This document shows positions 54,323-62,377 of a stretch of 64,000 nt of DNA, piece by piece (position 1 is the first letter of the stretch; every line of letters begins with the position of its first letter). This stretch comes from G963422565 sp963422565 (lineage in GTDB: Bacteria; Pseudomonadota; Alphaproteobacteria; MPNO01), in the NCBI GenBank assembly GCA_963422565.1, contig OY730228.1, positions 62,001 through 126,000 of the forward strand, in the 5' to 3' direction. A program made the translations under genes and the position numbers. Below the pieces are notes generated by a model that saw only the letters and a list, made by a program, of their open reading frames with translations, searched no databases and was not told the origin of the DNA.

Positions 54323-55399
54323 TCAGAAGCGGAACCTGTCCTCGAGCAGCGGCAGGGCGCCGAGCTCATGGGCGGCGGTCACCGCCGGCGCCCGGGTGAC
54401 ATAGCGTGAATCGAGCTGATCGAGGCTTGTCACCCCGATTAGCCCCATGGCGTTGATCATCTCGGCCTCGAGGATTTCGAGCGCGCGGATCAGCGCCGGC
54501 GCCCCCCCGGCGGCGAGCGACCATGCCTGGAGGCGGCCGATGGCCACCGCGCGGGCGCCCATCGCGAGCGTCTTGAGGATGTCGGTTCCGCGCATGAACC
54601 CGGAATCGACCAGGACCGGCGCGCGGTCCGCGACCGCCTCGACGACCTCGCGCAGGATGTCGATGGCTGCCTGTCCGTGGTCGAGCTGGCGCCCGCCGTG
54701 ATTGCTGACATAGATCGCGTCCACGCCGTGATCGAGGGCGATGATCGCATCCTCGGCGGTCTGAACCCCCTTGAGGATGAAGGGCAGGCCGCCATGCACC
54801 TTCATCATCGACATGGTCTTCCAGGTGATCCCGGTCTGCCATTCCCGTCCGGTCTGAGTCCGGACGGAGGGCGGCAGCCAGCGGGCGAGGAGCTGACGCT
54901 CCCGGCGGCCGTAATAGGCCGAATCCACGGTCAGGGCGAGGGCGGCGTAGCCCGCCGCCTTGGCCCGATCGATCAATGCGCGAATCCATCCGTCGTCGCC
55001 ACGGACGTAGATCTGGAAAATTTTCGGCGCCCGGGTCGCTGCGGCGATCTCCTCCAGGGCCGGTTGGGTGACGGTGCTCACGAAGTTGATCGTGCCGAAG
55101 GCGGCTGCGGCCTCGGCGACGACGATTCCGCCCTCCGGCGCGATCGATTGGAGGGAGCCGATCGGCGCCAGCAGCACCGGAATCCGCAGGCGATGTCCGA
55201 GCAGGCTCGTCGACGGATCGATCCGGGAGACATCGCAAAGCACGCGCGGCCGGAAGGCGATCCTGTCGAGCCCGTGCCGGTTGCGCCGCATTGTGGTCTC
55301 GGTCTCGGCGGCGCCGGTGATATAGCTCCAGACCGGCTGGCTCGCCCGGCTCCTGGCGCGACGGACGATCTCGTGGGTGGTCTGGAAGTCGTCGGTCAT
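54323..55399 (-). CDS. FMN-dependent alpha-hydroxyacid oxidase/dehydrogenase (copy B)
   Basis: The 358-residue flavoprotein starts MTDDFQTTHEIVRRARSRAS; a 15-codon upstream extension is possible. It shares the whole motif set with copy A: GAAETETTMRRNRHGL, LAPIGSLQSIAPEGG, KIFQIYVRGDDGW, LTVDSAYYGRRERQLL, SNHGGRQLDHGQAAID and LVDSGFMRGTDILKTL. Similarity suggests duplication and divergence for a related substrate. It is transcribed toward the ThDP gene from the opposite strand, 25 bp between stops. It is divergent from the NitT-type importer (142 bp), so a shared regulatory region is likely. Confidence 0.9.
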   Translation of the reverse strand: MTDDFQTTHEIVRRARSRASQPVWSYITGAAETETTMRRNRHGLDRIAFRPRVLCDVSRIDPSTSLLGHRLRIPVLLAPIGSLQSIAPEGGIVVAEAAAAFGTINFVSTVTQPALEEIAAATRAPKIFQIYVRGDDGWIRALIDRAKAAGYAALALTVDSAYYGRRERQLLARWLPPSVRTQTGREWQTGITWKTMSMMKVHGGLPFILKGVQTAEDAIIALDHGVDAIYVSNHGGRQLDHGQAAIDILREVVEAVADRAPVLVDSGFMRGTDILKTLAMGARAVAIGRLQAWSLAAGGAPALIRALEILEAEMINAMGLIGVTSLDQLDSRYVTRAPAVTAAHELGALPLLEDRFRF

Positions 55400-55541
55400 T
55401 CTCGATCCCCTGGCCCGGTCTTTCGGTTCGATCTTCCGGCGCACGGATCGGCCACCGTCTCGGTTGACAGCCGTAGCGACCGCGCAAGACTATGGCTCCA
55501 GACTGCCAAACAGTGTGGGATCGCGGCAACCGGCGGGGGCG

Positions 55542-56351
55542 ATGGCCGATATCCTGGAGATCCGGGACGTTTCCAAGACCTATGACGCCGGGGGAGACAA
55601 GCCTGTCCAGGCGCTCGACCGCGTGACTCTCGATGTGGCGGAGGGGGAGTTCGTGTCGGTGATCGGCCCGAGCGGCTGCGGCAAGTCGACATTGTTCAAT
55701 ATCATCGGCGGGCTGGTCGACGGGCATGAGGGGGCGGTGAGAATCGCCGGCCAGCCGGTCCGGGGGGCGCACCGGGACGTCGGCGTGGTGTTTCAGGAGG
55801 AATCGACCTTTCCCTGGCGGACGACGCTCGACAATGTCGCCTTCCCGCTCGAGATACAGGGGGTGGCGAGGGCCGAACGGGAAGACAAGGCGCGCCGCTT
55901 CGTCCGTCTTGTGGGGCTCGACGGTTTCGAGAACCACTACCCGGCCCAGCTCTCCGGGGGGATGAAGCAGCGCACCGCAGTCGCGCGCACCTTGGCCTAC
56001 GAGCCCCGGATCATGCTGCTCGACGAGCCGTTCGGCGCGCTCGACGAGCAGACCCGGATGCTGCTCGGCGACAAGATGCTGGAGATCTGGGCGGCGCTCA
56101 ACCAGACCATGCTGTTGATCACCCACAACATCACCGAGGCGGTCCAGCTCTCCGACCGGGTGGTCGTGATGACCTTCAGGCCAGGACGGATCAAGGAGGT
56201 CGTCCCGATCGACCTTCCGCGGCCCCGGTCCTCGGAGGTGATTTCGACCCCGGAGTTCGGGCACTATGTCGGCAGCCTCTGGGCGCTGCTGCGCGAGGAG
56301 GCGTCGCGCGGCATGGTCGCGGACGAGGCCGCGCTGGCGGCCGGCGGCTGA
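55542..56351 (+). CDS. NitT/TauT-type ABC transporter ATP-binding protein
   Basis: The 269-residue ATPase has Walker A GPSGCGKST (42-50), Q-loop FQEESTFPWRTTLDN, signature LSGGMKQRTAVARTLAYEP, Walker B IMLLDEPFGALDEQT and the switch His in LITHNITEAVQLSDRV. The FPW after the Q-loop and the LDEQTR stretch are characteristic of the nitrate/taurine/sulfonate (SsuB/TauB/ThiZ) subfamily. It is the first gene of a four-gene importer with a binding protein and two permeases downstream. Starting at ATG 55542, the protein begins MADILEIRDVSKTYDAGG. Confidence 0.93.
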   Translation: MADILEIRDVSKTYDAGGDKPVQALDRVTLDVAEGEFVSVIGPSGCGKSTLFNIIGGLVDGHEGAVRIAGQPVRGAHRDVGVVFQEESTFPWRTTLDNVAFPLEIQGVARAEREDKARRFVRLVGLDGFENHYPAQLSGGMKQRTAVARTLAYEPRIMLLDEPFGALDEQTRMLLGDKMLEIWAALNQTMLLITHNITEAVQLSDRVVVMTFRPGRIKEVVPIDLPRPRSSEVISTPEFGHYVGSLWALLREEASRGMVADEAALAAGG

Positions 56352-56420
56352 CGGGCGTCTCGACCGTCCCGGTGGGGACGGGTAGGATCAAGGGGCGGAG
56401 CACAGAGGAGGGACGGATCC

Positions 56421-57389
56421 ATGTCGATATCGCTGAAGCCGTGGCTCGCGGCCGGAGCGGCGCTTGCCTTGTTCGCGGCCGGGGCCGCGGGCGCGGCGGA
56501 CAAGGTGCGGCTCATCAAGAGCACCAAGGTCGTCTTCGAGATGGAGCACGGCTATGCGGCCGAGGAGAACGGCGTTTTCGAGCGCATGGGGCTCGACGTC
56601 TCGATCATTCATGGCTCGGGCGGCGCTGCGACTCTCCAGACGATCATCACCGGCAGCCAGGATATCGCCTTCGGTGTCGGTTCGCTGTCGGTCATCGGCG
56701 CCTACGCCAAGGGCGCCCCGGTCCGCATCCTGGGCTCGACCAAGCGCGGCGCCGGCGACCTCTACTGGTATGTGAAGCCGGACAGCCCGATCAAGAGTTT
56801 CCGGGACCTCAAGGGCGGCAAGGAGCTCGTGTTCTCGCGCCCGGGTTCGACCACGCATCTCGCCGTTCTGTTCCTCGCGGATGCGCTGAAGCTGGATGCC
56901 AAGCTGGTATCGGTCGGCGGCCCGTCGGGCTCGCGCACCCAGCTCATGTCGGGCCAGGTGGCGACCGGTTGGTCGGTCTTCCCGCTCAACGGCAATCTGC
57001 TGCGCGAGAAGAGGATCCGAATCATCGGTACCGGCACCCAGGCCGAGGGGCTGAACGGCGTGACCATGCGAGTGATCGCCGCCAACTCCGACTGGCTCGA
57101 CAAGAACCGCGACGTGGCTCGGCGAATGATGGCGGCCCTCGCCGAGGGCCAGAAGATCTCCTATAGCAGCGACAAGCAGCTCCGCGCCTACGCCAAGCGG
57201 TGGAAGATCGATTACGAGGACGTGAAGGAGTCCTCGAAATTCGTGCCGCTGGACGAGGCGACCTTCCTGCCGGTCGGCAAGCTCGACCAGCTCAACGAGA
57301 TGGCGGTCAGGTTCAAGCGCACCAAGGAGCTTCTGACCAAGGAACAGCTCCACGAGCTGGTCCATCCGCTCGGCAAGAAGCCCGGCTGA
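56421..57389 (+). CDS. NitT/TauT-type ABC transporter substrate-binding protein
   Basis: The 322-residue periplasmic protein has a signal peptide (about residues 1-26, AAGAALALFAAGAAGAAD) and an NMT1/SsuA-like fold. Landmarks are MEHGYAAEENGVFERMGLDV, GSGGAATLQTIITGSQDIAF, GVGSLSVIGAYAKGAPVRIL and a DLKGGKELVFSRPGS segment. These proteins deliver sulfonates, pyrimidines, nitrate or aromatic acids. Gene order ATPase, binding protein, permease, permease is intact. The ligand is unknown. The neighbouring hydroxyacid oxidases, Rieske protein and ACMSD-like hydrolase suggest an organic acid, possibly aromatic. Confidence 0.92.
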   Translation: MSISLKPWLAAGAALALFAAGAAGAADKVRLIKSTKVVFEMEHGYAAEENGVFERMGLDVSIIHGSGGAATLQTIITGSQDIAFGVGSLSVIGAYAKGAPVRILGSTKRGAGDLYWYVKPDSPIKSFRDLKGGKELVFSRPGSTTHLAVLFLADALKLDAKLVSVGGPSGSRTQLMSGQVATGWSVFPLNGNLLREKRIRIIGTGTQAEGLNGVTMRVIAANSDWLDKNRDVARRMMAALAEGQKISYSSDKQLRAYAKRWKIDYEDVKESSKFVPLDEATFLPVGKLDQLNEMAVRFKRTKELLTKEQLHELVHPLGKKPG

Positions 57390-57420
57390 CCGCCCGCGGT
57401 CCGGCGGACGGGCGGCGGCC

Positions 57421-58173
57421 GTGACCGCTCTCGTCCGTTCGCCGGTTCTGGTAGGCCTTCTCGGGGTGGCGGTCCTGGCCGCCGCCCTCGAGCTGGCCGT
57501 GTCGGCGGGCTGGATCATGGAGATGGTTGTCCCCCGTCCGTCGGACACGATCCTCGCGTTCCCGCCGGTCCAGGAAGAGATGGACCTGTTCGGGAATTTT
57601 CTCGTGACCCTGGGGATGACCGCGGCCTCGACGCTGCTCGCGCTCGCGGTCGGCATCCCGTTCGGCTATTTCCTGTACGGCAACCGGCGCTTCGGGATCG
57701 CCTATGAAGGCTGGCTGGCCGCGGCCTTCGCCGCGCCGACGGTGCTGCTCTATCCGCTGTTCCTGGTGATCTTCGGCCGCAGCCATCTCACGCTGATCAT
57801 GATGGGGTTCATTCCGGGTTCCATTCCCATCATCATTCAGACGCGCCAGGGCCTCTTGGGCGTATCCCGCACGTTGCTCAATGTCGGGCACAGCTTCAAC
57901 GTCTCGAAGCGCGAAATGTTCTGGAAGATCCAGCTTCCGTCCGCCGTGCCGACGATCTTCACGGGGATCCGAATCGGTGTAATGTACACGCTCGTGAACA
58001 TCGTCGCCATCGAGTATCTGATCGACTTCGGCGGGCTGGGGCGGCTGGTCTCGGAGATGTATTTCCGGTTCGACACGCCGGGAACCTATGCCAGCATCCT
58101 CGCCGTCATTTTGGTGAGCGTGATCTTCTATTGGAGCTTCGGGAGGATCGAGAGATGGCTCAGGCCGGTGTGA
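57421..58173 (+). CDS. NitT/TauT-type ABC transporter permease 1
   Basis: The 250-residue membrane protein begins at a GTG after a 31-bp gap. It has about six hydrophobic segments and the SsuC-like loop LLNVGHSFNVSKREMFWKIQ followed by LPSAVPTIFTGIRIG, the cytoplasmic region that contacts the ATPase. It lacks the usual strict EAA spelling, as is common in this subfamily. The end overlaps the start of the second permease by 19 bp. The two together make a heterodimeric channel, whereas many SsuC-type importers use one homodimeric permease. Confidence 0.9.
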   Translation: MTALVRSPVLVGLLGVAVLAAALELAVSAGWIMEMVVPRPSDTILAFPPVQEEMDLFGNFLVTLGMTAASTLLALAVGIPFGYFLYGNRRFGIAYEGWLAAAFAAPTVLLYPLFLVIFGRSHLTLIMMGFIPGSIPIIIQTRQGLLGVSRTLLNVGHSFNVSKREMFWKIQLPSAVPTIFTGIRIGVMYTLVNIVAIEYLIDFGGLGRLVSEMYFRFDTPGTYASILAVILVSVIFYWSFGRIERWLRPV

Positions 58174-58997
58174 TCGGTGCCGCCGCCGTCCCGGCGGAGA
58201 GGCGAAGAGCGTCGGTCGGGCGCATCCGTGCGGTCACGGTGCTCGGGCTGCTGCTCGCATGGGAGGCCCTCGCGCTGCTCGGCACGCTCGAGATCCTATA
58301 CAAGGACGTGCTTCCGTCGACTTGGGTGATCGCCTACGCGGTCTGGAACGAGGTCATGGCCGCGGATTTCTACCGCGATCTCGGGATCACCTTCGCGGAA
58401 CATATCGTCGGCTTCGTTGTCGGGTCGGCGATCGCCCTCGCGCTCGGGATCTCGATGGGTCTCAACGCGCTGCTCCGAAAGGCGCTCGAGCCCTATCTCA
58501 ACGCCATCGGCTCGACGCCCAAAATCATTTTCCTGCCCATCCTGTTCCTGATCTTCGGTACCGGGATCGATTCGAAGATGGCCAAGGGGGCGTTGTCGGC
58601 CTTCTTTCCGGTCGTGTTCTCGACCGCGCTCGGCATGATCCTCATCAATCCGGTATTGCTGCGCGTCGGGCGGAGCTTCAACCTGAATCGCTGGCAGATG
58701 GCCGTCAAGATCTATATCCCCGCGATGGTCAACCCCGTGATCACCGGGCTCCGGCTCGGTATGGCGATTACCGTCATCGGCGTGCTCGTCGCCGAGCTCA
58801 AATTCGCCGATGGCGGGCTCGGCTATCGTCTTGGAAACTATTACGAGCAGTTCAGAATCGCGGAGATGTACGCGATCATCCTCATCATCTTCGCGCTGTC
58901 GGCGATCGCGAATGTCGGCATGACCCGGCTGCAACGCCGCGCCAACCGCCATCAGGGGGCTGCGGCGGCGCACTCGCTGGCGGTGGCGACCAACTGA
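58155..58997 (+). CDS. NitT/TauT-type ABC transporter permease 2
   Basis: The 280-residue permease starts MAQAGVIGAAAVPAERRR behind GGGAGGATCGAG. Its coupling loop, RVGRSFNLNRWQMAVKIYIP followed by AMVNPVITGLRLG, matches the first permease in position. ELKFADGGLGYRLGNYYEQF is typical of SsuC/TauC-like proteins. Six membrane segments are apparent. It overlaps the preceding permease gene, so both are translationally coupled. The Rieske gene starts 32 bp later on the same strand, suggesting the importer and catabolic genes form one transcription unit. Confidence 0.9.
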   Translation: MAQAGVIGAAAVPAERRRASVGRIRAVTVLGLLLAWEALALLGTLEILYKDVLPSTWVIAYAVWNEVMAADFYRDLGITFAEHIVGFVVGSAIALALGISMGLNALLRKALEPYLNAIGSTPKIIFLPILFLIFGTGIDSKMAKGALSAFFPVVFSTALGMILINPVLLRVGRSFNLNRWQMAVKIYIPAMVNPVITGLRLGMAITVIGVLVAELKFADGGLGYRLGNYYEQFRIAEMYAIILIIFALSAIANVGMTRLQRRANRHQGAAAAHSLAVATN

Positions 58998-59029
58998 GTC
59001 CGGAACAACGATCCGCAGGGGAGTAGTCG

Positions 59030-59398
59030 ATGGCCAGGGAAGTCTTCATCGCCAAGCCGGACGAGCTCGCCGACGGCGAGCGCAGGATCGTCCCCGACGG
59101 CAACAGCGAGATCGGCGTCTATCGCGTCAAGGGCAGGCTCTACGCCTATCGGAATCTGTGCGCGCACCAGGGCGGGCCTGCCTGCGAGGGCTTGCTGATG
59201 GCCAAGGTCGAGGAGGTCATCGCCGGAGACCGGACATATCAGGGTATGCGCTTCAACCATGACGAGATGCATATCGTCTGCCCGTGGCATGGCTGGGAAT
59301 ACGATCTCGAGACCGGGGTGATGGTCGCGGACCGGACTTTCAGGCTCCGGAAATACGACGTCGTCGAGAGAGAGGACGGCATCTATGTCCTCGCCTGA
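59030..59398 (+). CDS. Rieske [2Fe-2S] protein
   Basis: The 122-residue protein has both Rieske cluster motifs: Cys44-x-His46 in NLCAHQGGPACEG and Cys84-x2-His87 in VCPWHGWEYD. The 37-residue gap between them is longer than usual and carries an inserted segment (LLMAKVEEVIAGDRTYQGMR). It is small and soluble, like the ferredoxins of ring-hydroxylating dioxygenases or the Rieske partner of other oxygenases. No catalytic oxygenase domain is fused or adjacent. The end overlaps the next small gene by 14 bp, so the two products probably work together. It may pass electrons to, or sense substrate with, an unidentified partner. Confidence 0.88.
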   Translation: MAREVFIAKPDELADGERRIVPDGNSEIGVYRVKGRLYAYRNLCAHQGGPACEGLLMAKVEEVIAGDRTYQGMRFNHDEMHIVCPWHGWEYDLETGVMVADRTFRLRKYDVVEREDGIYVLA

Positions 59399-59714
59399 CG
59401 AAGCGGTCGACGGGGCGCCGGGCGATCTGCTCGCCGATGTCGACGAAGAGACCGCAGCCCTGAAGGCGTTCGCGAGCAAGATGCTGGCGCTTCGGGACGG
59501 CGCGGTGCCGCCGGATCAGCTGATCCAGGAGGGCATCACGGCGCTGACCAGGCTCTATACGGTCAAGTTCCAGCTCGGCGAGAGATGGTCGCCCTTCGTC
59601 GACGACCGGGCGATGCCCGCCACCTCCGCCATGATCATGTCGACGGCGATGCTCCGGGCGGTCAATGTCGAGCTGTTCGAGCTCGGCATGTGGCAGGCCT
59701 GGTCGGGCGCATGA
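59385..59714 (+). CDS. Small conserved-looking protein coupled to the Rieske protein
   Basis: I do not recognise this 109-residue protein. It is predicted mostly helical, with an acidic N-terminus (DLLADVDEETAALKAF) and a C-terminal helix region (SAMIMSTAMLRAVNVELFEL). No cysteine cluster, signal peptide or membrane segment is seen. Its start lies inside the Rieske gene (14-bp overlap) and it ends 13 bp before the amidohydrolase gene, so it is almost certainly expressed with both. A small subunit of a Rieske-dependent or amidohydrolase complex is a reasonable guess. Codon use matches its neighbours. Confidence 0.7.
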   Translation: MSSPDEAVDGAPGDLLADVDEETAALKAFASKMLALRDGAVPPDQLIQEGITALTRLYTVKFQLGERWSPFVDDRAMPATSAMIMSTAMLRAVNVELFELGMWQAWSGA

Positions 59715-59727
59715 AAGGAAGCGGAAA

Positions 59728-60969
59728 ATGGATATTCCGACAAGCGATGTCCACAAGATGTCGGTGGAGAGCTTCGATACCGAGAAGCTCCTCGTCAACG
59801 CCGCGCGCCAGCGCGACCAGCGCGGCCTGAACGACGTTCTCATCGTCGATGTCGACTGCCATCACTACGAGAACGAGTCGCTGCGCGACATCATCCAGTA
59901 TATCGAGGATCCGGTGATCAAGCAGACCGGGCTCGCCTATAGCGGCGGGGCCGGCACCGGGGCGCAGACGCCGCTGCTGCCCGGCGTCGTCGGATATCAG
60001 GATATTTCCGGGCGGGTCATGCGCTATCCGTTGCGCAAGCTCGAGAAGACGCCCGCCGACGGCACCCACCGGGACATCCATCTCTCGCTCAAATGGATGG
60101 ATGCGATGGGAGTCGACTATGTCTCCATGTTCCCGACGCCGATGCTGCTTCTCGGGCTGCACCCTCAGCCCGAGATCGAGGTGCAGATGTCGCGGGCCTA
60201 TAACCGCTGGCTGATCGAGAACATTCTGCCCGGAAACGACCGCATCCGTTCGATGCTCTATCTGCCGTTCAACGATCCCGAGGCGAGCTACAGGACGGTC
60301 CGGGATTTCGGCGATGCGAAGGGGGTGATCGGCTTCTCGGTCGTGTCCACCCGTTACAAGCCCATCTACGACAACGCCTATATGAAGACCTATCGTCTGT
60401 TGGAAGAGATGGGGAAGCCGCTCGCCTTTCACGCCTCCTATAACTGGAACGACCCGCTTCTCGGCGCGACCAACCGCTTCCTCGTCACCCATGCGATGGG
60501 GTTCACGATCTATAACGCCATGCATTGCGCGAACTGGATCGTCAACGGCCTGCCGGAGCGGTTTCCGAGGCTCAAGGTGGTCTGGATCGAATCGGGGCTC
60601 GCTTGGATTCCCTGGCTGATGCAGCGGCTGGACAACGACTACAGGATGCGGAGCTCCGATGCGCCGTCCCTCAAGCGGCTGCCCAGCGAATACATGCAGG
60701 AGATGTACTACTCCTCGCAGCCGATGGAGATGCCCAACGACTCGTCGATCCTCGAGATGACCTTCAAGATGATCAAGGCGGAGAGCCAGCTCCTCTGGTG
60801 CTCGGACTATCCGCACTGGGATATGGACCTGCCCTCGGTCATCTGGGATCTGCCGTTTCTCGACGAGCCGGCCAAACGGAACATCCTCGGAGAGAACGCG
60901 CGTGCCTTGTTCGATCTCGACGTATCGGACCGTTTTCCGGCCTATGTCCCGCCCCGGCGGGCGGCGTGA
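59728..60969 (+). CDS. Amidohydrolase family 2 (ACMSD-like decarboxylase/hydrolase)
   Basis: The 413-residue protein has the amidohydrolase-2 barrel: VDVDCHHYENESL near residue 40 (metal-site region), MDAMGVDYVSMFPTPMLLLG, LAFHASYNWND with a metal His, WIESGLAWIPWLMQRLDND, and the late Asp in LLWCSDYPHWDMD. This pattern is shared by ACMSD, gamma-resorcylate decarboxylase and related non-oxidative decarboxylases, as well as some hydrolases. It is the main catalytic protein of the run Rieske, small protein, amidohydrolase, PrpD-like. Start ATG 59728 has AAGGAAGCGG in front. Substrate unknown; an aromatic or conjugated dicarboxylic acid is plausible. Confidence 0.88.
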   Translation: MDIPTSDVHKMSVESFDTEKLLVNAARQRDQRGLNDVLIVDVDCHHYENESLRDIIQYIEDPVIKQTGLAYSGGAGTGAQTPLLPGVVGYQDISGRVMRYPLRKLEKTPADGTHRDIHLSLKWMDAMGVDYVSMFPTPMLLLGLHPQPEIEVQMSRAYNRWLIENILPGNDRIRSMLYLPFNDPEASYRTVRDFGDAKGVIGFSVVSTRYKPIYDNAYMKTYRLLEEMGKPLAFHASYNWNDPLLGATNRFLVTHAMGFTIYNAMHCANWIVNGLPERFPRLKVVWIESGLAWIPWLMQRLDNDYRMRSSDAPSLKRLPSEYMQEMYYSSQPMEMPNDSSILEMTFKMIKAESQLLWCSDYPHWDMDLPSVIWDLPFLDEPAKRNILGENARALFDLDVSDRFPAYVPPRRAA

Positions 60970-60976
60970 GGCGGCG

Positions 60977-62305
60977 ATGAGCGTCTCCTCCGTCGCGCGC
61001 CGTGCACTGCTCGGAGCGGCGCCCCGAGCCTCTCTCACCCAGGGCCTTACCGCCCTGATTCGCGGCAAGCCGGTCGACCGCGCCGATCTCGAAGTGATGG
61101 CGCTCGTTGTTCTCGACGGTATCGCCAACATGCTCGCCGGGCGCCGGACCGAACCCGGCCGCATCCTGCGCCGCTGGGGGGCCGGGCGCAGGGGCGATGC
61201 TGGGCGCGCGGCGCTGGTGGACGGCGGCTGCATGCACGTGCTGGAGGTCGACGACCTGCACCGCGCGTCGGTAACCCATCCGGGCTGCGTGGTGATACCG
61301 GCGGTGCTGGCGCTGTCGCGCGCGCGTCCGGTCTCGGGAGAGGCGTTCCTGCGCGCGGTCCTTCACGGCTTCGAAGCGGTCTGCCGGGTCGGGATGTCGG
61401 TCGGGCGGGCGCATTACCGAGTCTGGCATGCGACGGCGACCTGCGGGCCGTTCGGCGCCGCGATGGCGTCCGCTTCCATGCTCGGACTCGACGATGAGGC
61501 GGCGGCGCATGCTCTGGGCAATGCGGGCACCCAGTCCGCCGGGCTGTGGGAGTTTCTGCGGACCGGCGCGATGAGCAAGCATCTTCATGCCGGGCGCGCC
61601 GCCGAGGCCGGGCTCGTCGCGGCCGAGCTCGCCGCCGCCGGTTTCACCGGCCCGCCGGAAGTGCTCGAGGGCCCGCAGGGGCTCTATGCGGGTGCCTGCC
61701 CCGATCCCGATCCCGACGCCGTTCTCCGCGAGCCGGACGCGCCGTGGCAGGTCCACGCGGTGTCGATCAAGCCCTGGCCGTCCTGCCGTCATACGCATCC
61801 GGTGATCGACGCCTCCCTGGGGCTAGCCCGAGATATTGATCCCCGAGAGGCGGTCCGCATCGAGGCGAAGACCTATCCGGCCGCCGTCGATGTCTGCGAC
61901 CGGCCCGCTCCCGAGAGCCCCTACGAAGCCAAGTTCTCGCTCCAGCACTGCGCCGCCATCGCGATCCTCGACGGCAGGGTCGGGTTCGACTCCTTCGAGG
62001 CGAAGGCGCGGTCGCGCGCGGCCGACCTCCGTGCGCGGGTCCGGGTTTCCGCCGGCGAGCCCTTCGCGTCGGTCTATCCCGAGGCCTGGGGTGGCGAGGT
62101 GACCGTCATCCGGGCCGACGGCAGCCGGACGACGGCCGTGCGGCGGCTCTGCAAGGGCGATCCCGAGGCGGCGCTCGGCGGCGACGAGATGGCGGAGAAG
62201 GCGCGCGAACTGCTCCGTTTCGGCGCGGTCGCCGATCCCGAGGCGCTGATCGACGGCGTGCTCGCGATGGCCTCCGGCGGCCCGGTCCCCGACATCCCAT
62301 TGTAG
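60977..62305 (+). CDS. MmgE/PrpD-family protein
   Basis: The 442-residue protein belongs to the MmgE/PrpD fold (2-methylcitrate dehydratase, cis-aconitate decarboxylase, iminodisuccinate epimerase). Landmarks are DGIANMLAGRRTEPG near residue 48, the active-site region LEVDDLHRASVTHPGCVVIP near 90-110, YRVWHATATCGPFGAAMASA, and IKPWPSCRHTHPVIDASLGL with the conserved Lys-Pro-x-x-x-Cys. It starts 7 bp after the amidohydrolase stop. Members isomerise, dehydrate or decarboxylate small polycarboxylates, which fits the acid-degradation theme of the cluster. No prpB or prpC is nearby, so propionate metabolism is not implied. Confidence 0.88.
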   Translation: MSVSSVARRALLGAAPRASLTQGLTALIRGKPVDRADLEVMALVVLDGIANMLAGRRTEPGRILRRWGAGRRGDAGRAALVDGGCMHVLEVDDLHRASVTHPGCVVIPAVLALSRARPVSGEAFLRAVLHGFEAVCRVGMSVGRAHYRVWHATATCGPFGAAMASASMLGLDDEAAAHALGNAGTQSAGLWEFLRTGAMSKHLHAGRAAEAGLVAAELAAAGFTGPPEVLEGPQGLYAGACPDPDPDAVLREPDAPWQVHAVSIKPWPSCRHTHPVIDASLGLARDIDPREAVRIEAKTYPAAVDVCDRPAPESPYEAKFSLQHCAAIAILDGRVGFDSFEAKARSRAADLRARVRVSAGEPFASVYPEAWGGEVTVIRADGSRTTAVRRLCKGDPEAALGGDEMAEKARELLRFGAVADPEALIDGVLAMASGGPVPDIPL

Positions 62306-62315
62306 GCGTGCCGCC

Positions 62316-62337
62316 GGCCGCTCCTTCGGAGGCCTTT
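62316..62337. terminator. Possible terminator between PrpD-like gene and hslU
   Basis: GGCC and TCC pair with GGA and GGCC around a TTC loop, with a 2-base GC bulge, followed by TTT. It lies in the 72-bp gap between convergent genes. Confidence 0.35.
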
Positions 62338-62377
62338 GTCGAACGCCGTCGGCGCCCCCGGTTTCGCGCGGGCCGGG

